A stretch of 64,000 nt of DNA, from NCBI GenBank assembly GCA_964412815.1, contig CAYPQF010000026.1:248001-312000 (forward strand), written 5' to 3'. Position 1 is the stretch's first letter, and each line of letters begins with the position of its first letter. Below are positions 15,664 to 25,044 of this stretch, piece by piece. The notes beneath the pieces are model-generated. The model was not told where the DNA came from. It searched no databases and saw nothing but the letters and a program-made list of their open reading frames with translations. A program made the translations under genes and the position numbers. Source of the DNA: JAOAFZ01 sp964412815. Its GTDB lineage: Bacteria; Patescibacteriota; Microgenomatia; UBA1406; GWC2-37-13.

Positions 15664-16530
15664 TTACCCCCACAAAACGATCACCACAACTCCGGTGATA
15701 ATGATGAGTCCCGCAAATAGACGTTGTCTGTAGTTATCTTCACCAAAGAACGTTTTACCGACCACAATATCAAACAATAAGCTCAGCTGTTTAATTGCGA
15801 CAGCATAGGCGACAGGACCGGTTACTACTGCCAGAGAAATAAGACTGATCTCAGTAGCGTAGGTAAGTCCCAGCGTTGCGTGACCCTGAACGTCTTTTTT
15901 TAACTCCGTAATGATATTCCTTCTGTCCAGAAAAAGTACTTTAAGAGTAAAAAGCACCGCAAGACCAACCGTCAGCATTAACGGATGAAACCATACTGAG
16001 GAGTATGTTTGTCCAAGCCGGAGAAACATGGCCCCAACTGACCAGAATAATGCCGCACTGAGAGCAAATAAAATTCCTTTATTATGAAACATCTCCTGAA
16101 AGGGTTTGAGCAGACCACGCTCCCCTTTCTTCCGGTTTATAACATATGCACCCAGTACACAAAAGAGAATACCGATCATTCCTCCCACGGTCGTTTGCTG
16201 TCCAATCACAAATGGAGCCAGAATAGCTGCAAACACCGAGACAAAACTGATAAATGGCGTAACCAGCGAGATCTGTCCTGAACGAAGAGCCTGAACAATA
16301 CAGATAAATGCAATAAAGTCTGCCACTAAATGCCCCAGCAAAAAGATCCAGTATCCTTGCTGAATAACTGGAAACCCGAAGACAATGTTAACTACCAATA
16401 AGATGGGGATGGCGAAGCAGAAGGTTGCCAGATTAATCACATCATTATGATCGCGAAGTGTTTCCCGTTTTCGTAAGGCGTTTGTTGCGGTTCCGGCAAT
16501 TGCGGCACCAATGCTATAGATGATCCACAT
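15664..16530 (-). CDS. EamA/DMT-family transporter
   Basis: The 288-residue protein has about ten membrane helices arranged as two five-helix halves, the drug/metabolite transporter architecture. Each half ends in a conserved small-residue helix (GMIGILFCVLGAYVINRKK, then LFAGLIIITGVVVIV). Substrates of the family include amino acids, nucleotide sugars and drugs, so the specificity is open. It starts 2 bp after the MacB-like permease stop and is probably the last gene of that operon. Its stop lies 7 bp from the convergent mutM stop. Confidence 0.8.
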   Translation of the reverse strand: MWIIYSIGAAIAGTATNALRKRETLRDHNDVINLATFCFAIPILLVVNIVFGFPVIQQGYWIFLLGHLVADFIAFICIVQALRSGQISLVTPFISFVSVFAAILAPFVIGQQTTVGGMIGILFCVLGAYVINRKKGERGLLKPFQEMFHNKGILFALSAALFWSVGAMFLRLGQTYSSVWFHPLMLTVGLAVLFTLKVLFLDRRNIITELKKDVQGHATLGLTYATEISLISLAVVTGPVAYAVAIKQLSLLFDIVVGKTFFGEDNYRQRLFAGLIIITGVVVIVLWG

Positions 16531-16532
16531 AA

Positions 16533-17747
16533 TTACTCGTTTCGAATTGCGTCAATGGGTGATAAGTCGGCAGCTTTTTTGGCAGGGAACACTCCAAATA
16601 CTACCCCGATAACGGTTGATACTCCAAGTGCCATTGCTACCGCCTGGATATTAATTGCTGCAGGGAAAAAGTTTTGTATAAAGAACACAATTATATATGC
16701 TAGTATAATCGCAAGTATACCTCCAAATAGGGATAAAATAACCGACTCCATAATAAACTGAGAAAGAATATCAAACTTTCTTGCGCCAATAGCACGTCGA
16801 ATTCCGATCTCTTTTATGCGCTCGGTTACTGTCACATACATGATGTTCATGATGCCGATTCCGCCAACCAGCAGAGAGATCGCAGAGATTGCTACCAGAA
16901 CCAGATTGATCGTCGAAAAGATAGTAGAAACAGCGTTTAATATTTCTTCCTGTTCAGCAATCGAAAACTCATCTTCCTCGTATCGTTCAGAAAGCACTTG
17001 TGTAACTAACTCTTTTGTACGCTCGGTTACTTCCTCACTTCGGGGTTTGATAATGAAGTTTACAAATTCACGTTGCCCGGTGATCAAAAAAGCAGTTTTG
17101 TACGGCATAATCGAGTAGGAATCAAACCCTGGGCCACCAAGACCGCCCCCACCTACCGACTCGAGCACTGCGACTACCCGAAATGATTGATCATTAATCT
17201 TAACGGTTTTTCCGACAGCTTTTTGTGGCCGGCCAAAAAGCTTAGTCGCAATCTCGTTACCGAGAACGACCACCTTACTGCGTTTGGTAACGGCATCTTC
17301 TGTGAAGAACTTTCCATATTCAGCCGTAAAGTTGTAGGCAGGAAACACGTCTTCGTTCGAATAGACGAGGGTAGAAAACTCCTTTTTGTCCTGATACTGA
17401 ATGTTACCACCCGAGGTGAGCACCGGGGCTAACGTATCTATCTCACGAATGCGCTTTAGATTGACATAATCCTGTTCATCAAACGAAAGTCCGACAGCTT
17501 CGTCAGCAGAAGCAGCCCGGAAGGTTCCTTCATCGCTTAAAACTTTTCCGGGGAAAACATACAGCGTATTGGCTCCCAACTCATCAAACTGTTGCTGAAT
17601 AAAGTTTTGCAGCCCGATACCGATTGCTACCAGTAGTACTACCGAAAGCACACCAATAAGAATTCCCAGCGATGTTAAAAACGTACGCATTTTATTGCGC
17701 GAGAAATCCCGGAATGATGACTTGAGAATAAAAATAAAATTATTCAT
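16533..17747 (-). CDS. MacB-like ABC transporter permease
   Basis: The 404-residue protein has the FtsX/MacB topology: one N-terminal helix (about 20-42), a large extracytoplasmic MacB_PCD domain (about 45-270), and three C-terminal helices. The latter include the signature VTERIKEIGIRRAIGARK before a coupling helix. These mechanotransmission transporters export peptides, lipoproteins or antibiotics, or signal across the membrane. Its ATG overlaps the TGA of the ATPase gene by 4 bp. With the adaptor encoded upstream it forms a MacA-MacB-type set in which ATPase and permease are separate chains. Confidence 0.9.
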   Translation of the reverse strand: MNNFIFILKSSFRDFSRNKMRTFLTSLGILIGVLSVVLLVAIGIGLQNFIQQQFDELGANTLYVFPGKVLSDEGTFRAASADEAVGLSFDEQDYVNLKRIREIDTLAPVLTSGGNIQYQDKKEFSTLVYSNEDVFPAYNFTAEYGKFFTEDAVTKRSKVVVLGNEIATKLFGRPQKAVGKTVKINDQSFRVVAVLESVGGGGLGGPGFDSYSIMPYKTAFLITGQREFVNFIIKPRSEEVTERTKELVTQVLSERYEEDEFSIAEQEEILNAVSTIFSTINLVLVAISAISLLVGGIGIMNIMYVTVTERIKEIGIRRAIGARKFDILSQFIMESVILSLFGGILAIILAYIIVFFIQNFFPAAINIQAVAMALGVSTVIGVVFGVFPAKKAADLSPIDAIRNE

Positions 17748-18415
17748 TTGACTACTTCTCCATCACGAACTTGTATGATTCTGCGGGTTTTCTCTGCAAT
17801 ATCCATCTCATGTGTAACCACAACAATAGTACGCTTTTCATTTTTATTCAGTTCTGAAAGGAGTTTCATAATCTCATTTCCGGTTTTGGTATCCAGGTTG
17901 CCGGTCGGTTCATCGGCAAGAATCAGCATTGGATTCATAATAAGGGACCTGGCGATGGCAACACGTTGCTGTTGTCCTCCCGAAATTTTGTTGGGGTACG
18001 AATCTTTTTTTTGCAAAATCCCGAACCGATCCATCAGATACAAAGCGCGTTCTTCCGGATCGTAATCCAGCTTTTTGCGAGCATAAATAGTCGGCAACAT
18101 AACATTCTCCAGCACGGTCAGTTTATTAATGAGATTAAACTGCTGAAAAACAAACCCAACAAACTCGGACCGGAAGGTTGAAAGCTCATTATCATCCATC
18201 TCTAGAATATTTTTTTTATTGATTATGACTTCACCCCGCGATGGTTTATCAAGCAGACCGATAATATGCATTAACGTAGATTTACCACTTCCTGAGGGCC
18301 CGGTAATTGCCGTAAACTCTCCTTCTTTTATCTCCACATCAACACCCTTGAGGGCGACAAACGTCTCTTCTTTATTGATTTGATACTCTTTCCAGATATT
18401 GCGGAGTTGAATCAT
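17744..18415 (-). CDS. ABC transporter ATP-binding protein (MacB/LolD type)
   Basis: The 223-residue ATPase has Walker A GPSGSGKST, a Q-loop, signature ISGGQQQRVAIARS, Walker B LILADEP and the H-loop His (VVVTHE). The sequence VGFVFQQFNLI is characteristic of the MacB/LolD/FtsE subfamily. It powers the permease encoded 4 bp downstream in overlap, and follows the adaptor gene by about 11 bp, so the three genes are one operon. Confidence 0.95.
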   Translation of the reverse strand: MIQLRNIWKEYQINKEETFVALKGVDVEIKEGEFTAITGPSGSGKSTLMHIIGLLDKPSRGEVIINKKNILEMDDNELSTFRSEFVGFVFQQFNLINKLTVLENVMLPTIYARKKLDYDPEERALYLMDRFGILQKKDSYPNKISGGQQQRVAIARSLIMNPMLILADEPTGNLDTKTGNEIMKLLSELNKNEKRTIVVVTHEMDIAEKTRRIIQVRDGEVVK

Positions 18416-18426
18416 AGCTTCTCATG

Positions 18427-19470
18427 TTATTTTACTTCCGAGACAAGTACATCACCAGGCACGACACCCTTGGTGATCTCGATAAACTCTCCTGAGTCCA
18501 GTCCAATCTCAACCGGGACTTCTGTTACATTCTGATCTACCAGCTTATAGACAAAGTTATCCCCTGCTTCATTAATCTGAAGATATTCTGACGGTATGAC
18601 GGGAACATCATCCCGTTCTTTTAAGGTAAAAGTAATATCACCAGTCATACCAAGACGGAGCCGCGCCAGTAGTGATGGGTCAAGCAGTGCTACTTTTACT
18701 TCATATACGGTACCGATCTCGTCGGTCTTCGGCATAAAAGAGATACTCTGTATGCTGCCTTGCACTTCTTCGTCAGGAAACGAGTCAAAGATAATTCCAC
18801 CCTGCAAACCCTGGGCCAGCTTCACTACCTCTGCCTGATCAGCTGATGCAGAAAAGAAGATAGTCGATGGATTTACAATCTCAAAACCAACCTGAGCAGC
18901 GGTAATATTCGTTCCAGGATAGGGTGACTCCGCGGCGGTAACCAATCCGTCAATCGGACTGTAGATGGTTGAGTACTCAGAGGCCAGTTGCTGAAGTTCC
19001 ACATCGATGACCGAGTTGTTCAAGTTCGCCTGGGCCGTATCTACCAGACGCCTCATTTTGTCAGCTACTTCCGGCTCATATGCTCCCCAGTCCTCGTTAT
19101 CTTCCGAGGCCTGGTCAAAGGAGTTACGGGTAATTTTGTACATGTTCAGTGATTTCTGGAACTGTTTTTGCAGTTCGCGCTGATCCAGCGATGCAAGTGC
19201 CTGGTTTTTTGACACAATATCCCCTTCTTTTACTCCGACCCACGTAAGTCTCCCTGAGGTAAGGAACCTGATTGTTGCTTTTTGATCGGCATCAATTCGA
19301 CCGGTCAACGAGAGAGTTTCGCTCACATTACTTTTTTTAACCGTGTATGTTTCATCCTGGGCATAGACTGCTTTTTGCTGACTCTGGTACCAGAAATAAC
19401 CACCAATCAGTAACGTAGCAAGAATCATGATTATTACCCATTTATTACGGATTACTTTTTTCAGTTTCAT
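18427..19470 (-). CDS. MacA-like periplasmic adaptor (HlyD family)
   Basis: The 347-residue protein has an N-terminal membrane anchor (about 12-28), followed by a biotinyl-lipoyl half-motif (LSLTGRIDADQ, then VKEGDIVSKNQALA). A short alpha-hairpin comes next (about 105-165), then the second lipoyl half (YSPIDGLVTA) and a beta-barrel/membrane-proximal region. Adaptors of this type link MacB-like permeases to an outer channel or to the wall. In CPR cells lacking an outer membrane it may reach into the wall or S-layer. It is the first gene of the operon; a TACTAT box lies 4 bp before the ATG. A divergent GT-C gene starts 93 bp away. Confidence 0.88.
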   Translation of the reverse strand: MKLKKVIRNKWVIIMILATLLIGGYFWYQSQQKAVYAQDETYTVKKSNVSETLSLTGRIDADQKATIRFLTSGRLTWVGVKEGDIVSKNQALASLDQRELQKQFQKSLNMYKITRNSFDQASEDNEDWGAYEPEVADKMRRLVDTAQANLNNSVIDVELQQLASEYSTIYSPIDGLVTAAESPYPGTNITAAQVGFEIVNPSTIFFSASADQAEVVKLAQGLQGGIIFDSFPDEEVQGSIQSISFMPKTDEIGTVYEVKVALLDPSLLARLRLGMTGDITFTLKERDDVPVIPSEYLQINEAGDNFVYKLVDQNVTEVPVEIGLDSGEFIEITKGVVPGDVLVSEVK

Positions 19471-19541
19471 AAGGATAGTACTAAATACATATATAACATT
19501 AACATAAAAATGCTGTTGCTTAAAGAGGATAAAAAACCTGC

Positions 19542-19547
19542 TATAAT
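19542..19547 (+). promoter_or_regulatory. -10 box upstream of the glycan cluster
   Basis: A perfect TATAAT lies 16 bp before the ATG at 19564, with TTGCTT (19516-19521) as a weak -35 at a long 20-bp spacing. The predicted leader is about 10 nt with no Shine-Dalgarno. Confidence 0.45.
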
Positions 19548-19563
19548 CTATCTTTAGTTAACC

Positions 19564-21075
19564 ATGAGTACAAAAAAACGTCTTCAACACTATTTGCCCT
19601 GGTCTAATGGGAAAAATCTTACTATTTTTGCTTTCTTGATTTTGATTGCTGTCGGAGCTTTTTTTCGGTTATACCGCATCGAAGATTTTATTACCTTTCT
19701 CGGAGATCAAGGTCGTGATGCGATCGTGATGAAACGGATTGCGACGGGAGAGGATTTCCCCGGTATTGGTCCACGAAGTTCCATAGGAGACCTGTTCCTG
19801 GGACCGTTCTACTTTTATATTATGGCTCCCTTTTTGGGATTGTTCAACTTTAATCCCGTCGGGCCCGCGATTGGGGTGGCGGTTATGTCCATCACTGCGA
19901 TTGGAGCCAGCTTTTTTATCATCAAACGTGAATGGAGCGCAATTAGTGCCTTCATCTTTTTATCTTTTGTGACCTTTTCCTACGCTCTCATATCCTATTC
20001 ACGATTTTCATGGAATCCGAATTTACTGCCGTTTTTTTCGTTTTTCACGATCTTCTTTGCGTATCTGATGCTGAAAACAAAAAAACTTCGATACGGTTTT
20101 CTGTTTGGCATCTTTTTGGGGGCATCACTGCAACTCCACTACCTGATGTTGTTGACACTACCGGGTGTAGCTCTTGTCTTCGGCTATTATCTCTTCCGGA
20201 ATAACGATGCCTGGAAAGCGATGTTGTCCTGTTTAGGAGCGGCATTGGCAGGATTTGCCGGTATTTATACCCCAATGATCCTCTTTGAACTAAAGAACAA
20301 TTTTTTGAACTTGCGGGGATTGCTCAGCATTTTTGGAGAAAAGGAGTTTGCCTCAGAAGAAAAAAATATTCTGCAGCGTTTCCTGGAAAGTAACGATGCT
20401 ATTGCACAGCACATCTTTCAAACTGAACTCCCCATCTGGGTAGGGACAGCCCTGCTGATCGCGTTTATATTCTATCTCTGGACAGTCTTTAAAAAACAGA
20501 AGGGCGATTATTTTATAGGGTTGCTGGGTGCTTCTGTACTCAGCTTTCTGTTGCTCTTTAGCATCGTTGATACCCAACGGTATGTCCACTATTTTATGCC
20601 CATCTACTTTATTATTTTTGCGCTGATTGCCAGTACGTTTACCTATTTCCAGAACAAATATCGTGCGTTAGGGATTACAATTGTAGTATTTATTTTCTTT
20701 ATCTTCTGGAATACGCAGAAGTATTCGTTTTTTACAGCTGAAGCAAATCAGCAAACAAAACGGGCGGAAAGTATTGCCAGCAAGATCAATGAAGCGAGCA
20801 ATAAGAAGCCGTATTATCTGCTCTCAATTCCATTATCGAATACCAACGATCATATTCGATATTATCTTGAGATAATGGGAAACCGGCCGCTCAGTGCGGA
20901 GTCCACAGACCCGGCTGAAGAGCTATTTGTACTCTGTTACGAGCCAAATCCGGAAGTCTGCAATGTTACCGAAGATCCACAGTATCAAGCTGTTATCTTT
21001 GGAGATCGTAAGATCGAGCAAAAGATCGATCATCCACCAGAAGTTACTATTTATAAATTGATTCATGCCAAGTAA
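19564..21075 (+). CDS. GT-C membrane glycosyltransferase (GT39/ArnT-like)
   Basis: The 503-residue protein has about eleven to twelve membrane helices. A first extracytoplasmic loop carries acidic residues (DFITFLGDQGRDA, about 40-52), where GT-C enzymes place their catalytic Asp. The C-terminal soluble tail (about 390-503) resembles the periplasmic domain of ArnT/PMT-like proteins. The family transfers sugars from polyprenyl-phosphate donors to lipids, glycans or proteins outside the membrane. It overlaps the polyprenyl-phosphate sugar synthase gene by 11 bp, which would supply the donor. Acceptor unknown. Confidence 0.8.
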   Translation: MSTKKRLQHYLPWSNGKNLTIFAFLILIAVGAFFRLYRIEDFITFLGDQGRDAIVMKRIATGEDFPGIGPRSSIGDLFLGPFYFYIMAPFLGLFNFNPVGPAIGVAVMSITAIGASFFIIKREWSAISAFIFLSFVTFSYALISYSRFSWNPNLLPFFSFFTIFFAYLMLKTKKLRYGFLFGIFLGASLQLHYLMLLTLPGVALVFGYYLFRNNDAWKAMLSCLGAALAGFAGIYTPMILFELKNNFLNLRGLLSIFGEKEFASEEKNILQRFLESNDAIAQHIFQTELPIWVGTALLIAFIFYLWTVFKKQKGDYFIGLLGASVLSFLLLFSIVDTQRYVHYFMPIYFIIFALIASTFTYFQNKYRALGITIVVFIFFIFWNTQKYSFFTAEANQQTKRAESIASKINEASNKKPYYLLSIPLSNTNDHIRYYLEIMGNRPLSAESTDPAEELFVLCYEPNPEVCNVTEDPQYQAVIFGDRKIEQKIDHPPEVTIYKLIHAK

Positions 21076-21835
21076 ACTCGCCATTACCTTAATTGTCCCT
21101 TGCTACAACGAAGTTGCAAATCTGCAAAAGGGCGTCCTTGATCGTATCGGAAACTATGTTGAAGACGATAATCGTTTTGTAGAAGTGATCATTGTTGATG
21201 ATGGATCTTCTGACGACTCACGGAAGATTATTGAGACAAAATATTTACCACGTTTCAAAAAGTTTCGTCTGCTTAAAAACAATCACCAGGGAAAAGCATT
21301 CGCTATCATCTCCGGAATCCGTGAATCCAAAGGCAAACAGACAATGTTCTCTGATATCGATCTCGCTACTCCGATTGATGAAGTTGACAAACTGATCGAG
21401 CCGTACCTGGAAGATAGTGATATCGTGATTGGATCACGAACAGCGCGAGAAGGAGCTCCGCTAAAACGGAAAATTATGGCGTATGGGTTAATTATGCTTC
21501 GCGGATTATTCCTTGGTCTGGGTCGCTTAAAGGATACCCAATGTGGATTTAAGCTTTTTGATACCGCAGCAGCAAAACATACCGTCGATACCATGGAGGT
21601 ATTTAAAAATGGTGTCACTATTAACGGATCTTCTGTTTCTGCAGGATTTGATCTTGAGTTTTTGTTTGTTGCCAAGAAGTTAGGGTATAATATTGCTGAA
21701 GTCCCGGTTATCTGGAGACATGTGGAAACAAAAAATGTAAACTTTGTTAGGGACTCTATTGAGACCTTAAAAGACCTGATCAAGATTCGTTATTATCATA
21801 TGTCCGGAAAGTATAACTTTAATGTTCAACAATAA
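21065..21835 (+). CDS. GT2 polyprenyl-phosphate glycosyltransferase (dolichyl-P-glucose/mannose synthase-like)
   Basis: The 256-residue GT-A enzyme has LIVPCYNEVANL, VDDGSSDDS and FSDIDLATP (the metal-binding DxD region). These are followed by GSRTAREGAP and the LKDTQCGFKLF motif typical of ALG5/DPM1-type synthases. It moves glucose or mannose from a nucleotide sugar to undecaprenyl or a similar polyprenyl phosphate at the cytoplasmic face. It overlaps the flanking GT-C genes at both ends (11 and 14 bp), so it probably makes the lipid-linked donor those enzymes use. No C-terminal membrane helices are present. Confidence 0.9.
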   Translation: MPSKLAITLIVPCYNEVANLQKGVLDRIGNYVEDDNRFVEVIIVDDGSSDDSRKIIETKYLPRFKKFRLLKNNHQGKAFAIISGIRESKGKQTMFSDIDLATPIDEVDKLIEPYLEDSDIVIGSRTAREGAPLKRKIMAYGLIMLRGLFLGLGRLKDTQCGFKLFDTAAAKHTVDTMEVFKNGVTINGSSVSAGFDLEFLFVAKKLGYNIAEVPVIWRHVETKNVNFVRDSIETLKDLIKIRYYHMSGKYNFNVQQ

Positions 21836-23480
21836 GCCTCTACTGACCATTGCCGTATTCTTATTCATCTGTATCGGGTTAATATACAAAAACTTCCTCT
21901 ACGGAGAAGTACTCTTTCACAACTGGGATGAAGGGATTTACTCTCAGGTGGCTTGGGAGATGAAAGAAAACACCTCTCTATCAACAACGTTTAATGGCAC
22001 AGTCTGGTTGAATAAGCCACCACTGTCACACGCCATGATCGCAGTCGCATTTGCAGTTTTTGGCCGCAGTGAGTTCTGGGCACGTATGGTGATGGTAATC
22101 TTCGGAATGCTCCTATTGTGGGCAACCTATGCACTCGGAAAAAAGATTATGGAGCATTTGTTCAAGCAACAGCTCGATACCTATGGACATCTGCATAGAC
22201 AAATAATTTTTTTGATTCCGGTTGTAGCGCTGGCATCTGCGCCACTCTTTATCGAACGCTCTTTGCTGCTGAACACTGATGTAATGCTGGGACTGGGCTG
22301 GGTCTTATTTTTTCTTGCAAATACGTATACCGGCAAGTTGCTGGCAGTAACCTTTGGCGTGATCAGTAAGTCAATCGTCGGATTTTATCCGGCACTAGTA
22401 TCGATTCTGAACCTGACAAAAAAGGATCTTTCTCTCAGGAATATACCGAAGCTGCTACTGATCGTAGCGTTACCGCTCATCTGGCATATCATCAGTTATG
22501 TCCGTTTTGGAGACTACTTTATCCAGGCACATCTCTTCGATCAGGTTGTAAAGCGGGTTGTCTCACCGATTGAACTTCACTATGGTGAGCGTTGGTATTA
22601 CGTCGAACTCCTCTGGAATAATATTGGACTGCTTATCGTCCTTGTACTGATTGCCTATCTGATTTTATCACTTCGAACTGTTTTTACGATTCTGGGCCAG
22701 TATATTAACTCCAAAAAAATATCATTCCTGTGGGTCTATGCCCTGCTCCTTGCCGGTGTAGCAATATTCTTTGTGATACCCGGCCCAACCACTGACATTA
22801 ATGTCACGGTTGCAGGAATTGTGGGCGCTATTATTCTGGTATTACACTTAATCTGGAAAAAATTCTTTATGAAAGATGAGCCGGACAACCTGCGCTTCTT
22901 TATGATCCTGCTCAGTCCCTTACCATTCTTTGGACTGCTGATGATGAGTCAAAGTAAGATCGGCTGGTATCTGGTTACCTTACTGCCACTATTTGTTCTC
23001 GCACTTCCGTATTTATATATGCAACTCCGGTTTTCGTTTATCCGTCTACCGCTTCTTGCACTGGTACTCTTTTATTTTATTGTACAGTTTATTCCTGCTA
23101 CCTATGGATATCAGCAGGGTGAAAATACACCGGATGAAAAAATGGTTCTGGCACAATGTATCAGCCAGTTACCAAATGAACGGATGGCAGTACTGGTAGA
23201 TGCTCAGGAACGACAGAATAGACTGGTGCTTGAGTCAACCCAGCTGCAAACGGAGACTTCGTTTACCTATGGAGGAGCTCCTTCGTTTGTCTACTACGCA
23301 CAAAAAGATATCAAGTTCTTTTATAACGGGGAAGGATTCCAGAAAGAGTACTGGCAATATCCAATTGTTACCTTTGCCAAAAATGAACAGGATCTGGGAA
23401 CCAGCAAACAAAAGATAATCCAGAGTTATTCGGTGGCGTGTGAGACAAATAACTGGATTACCTATATCAACAACTTATAA
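21822..23480 (+). CDS. GT-C membrane glycosyltransferase (GT39-like)
   Basis: The 552-residue polytopic protein has the GT39/ArnT signature near its N-terminus: the loop HNWDEGIYSQVAWEM (about 32-46) with an Asp-Glu pair, followed by LNKPPLSHAM, the classic KPPL motif of ArnT/PMT enzymes. About eleven helices follow and the C-terminal region is extracytoplasmic. It should transfer a sugar from a polyprenyl-phosphate carrier. It overlaps the donor-synthase gene by 14 bp and the next GT-C gene starts after a TAA-CCCT-ATG junction. Confidence 0.87.
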   Translation: MFNNKPLLTIAVFLFICIGLIYKNFLYGEVLFHNWDEGIYSQVAWEMKENTSLSTTFNGTVWLNKPPLSHAMIAVAFAVFGRSEFWARMVMVIFGMLLLWATYALGKKIMEHLFKQQLDTYGHLHRQIIFLIPVVALASAPLFIERSLLLNTDVMLGLGWVLFFLANTYTGKLLAVTFGVISKSIVGFYPALVSILNLTKKDLSLRNIPKLLLIVALPLIWHIISYVRFGDYFIQAHLFDQVVKRVVSPIELHYGERWYYVELLWNNIGLLIVLVLIAYLILSLRTVFTILGQYINSKKISFLWVYALLLAGVAIFFVIPGPTTDINVTVAGIVGAIILVLHLIWKKFFMKDEPDNLRFFMILLSPLPFFGLLMMSQSKIGWYLVTLLPLFVLALPYLYMQLRFSFIRLPLLALVLFYFIVQFIPATYGYQQGENTPDEKMVLAQCISQLPNERMAVLVDAQERQNRLVLESTQLQTETSFTYGGAPSFVYYAQKDIKFFYNGEGFQKEYWQYPIVTFAKNEQDLGTSKQKIIQSYSVACETNNWITYINNL

Positions 23481-23484
23481 CCCT

Positions 23485-25041
23485 ATGTTTGATTACAAAC
23501 GGATCCTGTCCTTTTTTAAAAAAGAGTTTACTCTCCTCGATATTGGATTAATTGCCTTGATCATTTTTGCGTACGTTGGGATTCGTGTAACGAACCTGGA
23601 CTTATTCCCCATTTTCAATGATGAAGGAATCTACATTCAATGGGCTAAGACCGCTAAAGTTGATGCCAACTGGCGCTTTATTTCGCTCACTGACGGCAAA
23701 CAGCCGCTTCAGACCTGGCTGACTATTCCAATGCTGAAGTTTTTTGCTGAAAACCCTCTTTTTGCAGGTAGAATGACCGCGGTTCTCACGGGATTTGTAG
23801 CGCTGGCAGGTATCTTTACATTGTTGTTCTACCTCTTTAATAAACGGGTTGCGTACATTGGCGCATTTCTGTATGTGATAACTCCGTTCTTTATTTTCTA
23901 TGATCGCCTTGCTATGATCGATTCAGGTGTTCATGCTGCATTTATCTGGATTCTGTTCTTTTCTATACTCCTTGTTCGAACCTTGCGGCTTGATGTTGCT
24001 CTGATCTTCGGACTGGCAGGGGGGATTGGTCTTCTGGCAAAATCCTCGGTCATGATGTTCATTGCGTTAGCAGCATTTGCACCAATACTTGCGGCAGAGA
24101 AAACACTCAAAGAATCATTTAAACACAAAAATAAGATTATAAATCACGCCATTAACTACTGGATACTCTATGTTCTTGCAGCTGTAATGGCATTCGCAAT
24201 TTACAACATTCAGCGGCTCTCTCCGTTCTTTCATTACATTCAGGAAAAGAACACCACTTTTGTACTGACTCCCGCTGAATTCCTCGCGAATCCCTTTGGA
24301 CTGGTGTTTAGAAACATTCCATTGATTCCCTATTACATTGCTTCAGAGATGGGATATGTAATTGCTCTCTTTGGTGTGATCGGATTATGGAAACTCTGGC
24401 AAAACGATAAACGGCTGTTTACTTACTTTGGCATCTCCATTGCACTGCCATTCATTTTTGTATCCTTCTTTAACGAAGTACTGTTCCCCCGGTACATCAT
24501 TTTCTTTGCCGGATGGATGCTCATACTGGCTGCCTATTTCCTGGGAACTCTCAAAAACAAAGTAATTTTTTATTCCTGTATTGCACTTGCAGTAGGATCA
24601 GTCCTCTACTTTAACTACACGCTGCTCTTTGCACCGGCAAAAATCCCGCTCCCTCAAGTAGATCGGGGACAATACATTGAAGGCTGGCCGGCTGGCTGGG
24701 GTATTAAAGAGATTGTTGAGTATGCCCGGGAACAGGTTAAAACAGAAAAAAAACCGGTTCTGATCCTGGCAGAAGGAAACTTTGGTATGGCTGGAGATGT
24801 GCTCAACTCCATGATCAAGCCATCAGATACAGATATCTCAGTGATTGGGATGTGGCCGCTGGACCGGAAAGACTTGATTGCCACACAGCCGCGGTTAAAA
24901 GATACCACTGTCTTGCTTGTCTTCCCCCATCGTACCGAGTTCCCGCCCGATTGGCCGGTTGAACTGGTAAAAGAATACAAGAAGCCGGGTAATGGGTCTC
25001 AAATCTTCCTTTATAGACTCAAATCTGAACCAAATGAATAA
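23485..25041 (+). CDS. GT-C membrane glycosyltransferase (GT39-like)
   Basis: From the ATG at 23485 the protein is 518 residues; an upstream in-frame ATG inside the previous gene was rejected. The first loop has NDEGIYIQWAKTA with the catalytic-type Asp-Glu pair, then SLTDGKQPLQTWL, a variant of the KPPL region. About ten helices follow. The C-terminal soluble part includes GWPAGWGIKEIVEYA and an LILAEGNFGM strand that looks Rossmann-like. Its function is presumably the same class of lipid-linked sugar transfer, with a different acceptor or sugar. Confidence 0.85.
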   Translation: MFDYKRILSFFKKEFTLLDIGLIALIIFAYVGIRVTNLDLFPIFNDEGIYIQWAKTAKVDANWRFISLTDGKQPLQTWLTIPMLKFFAENPLFAGRMTAVLTGFVALAGIFTLLFYLFNKRVAYIGAFLYVITPFFIFYDRLAMIDSGVHAAFIWILFFSILLVRTLRLDVALIFGLAGGIGLLAKSSVMMFIALAAFAPILAAEKTLKESFKHKNKIINHAINYWILYVLAAVMAFAIYNIQRLSPFFHYIQEKNTTFVLTPAEFLANPFGLVFRNIPLIPYYIASEMGYVIALFGVIGLWKLWQNDKRLFTYFGISIALPFIFVSFFNEVLFPRYIIFFAGWMLILAAYFLGTLKNKVIFYSCIALAVGSVLYFNYTLLFAPAKIPLPQVDRGQYIEGWPAGWGIKEIVEYAREQVKTEKKPVLILAEGNFGMAGDVLNSMIKPSDTDISVIGMWPLDRKDLIATQPRLKDTTVLLVFPHRTEFPPDWPVELVKEYKKPGNGSQIFLYRLKSEPNE

Positions 25042-25044
25042 TGT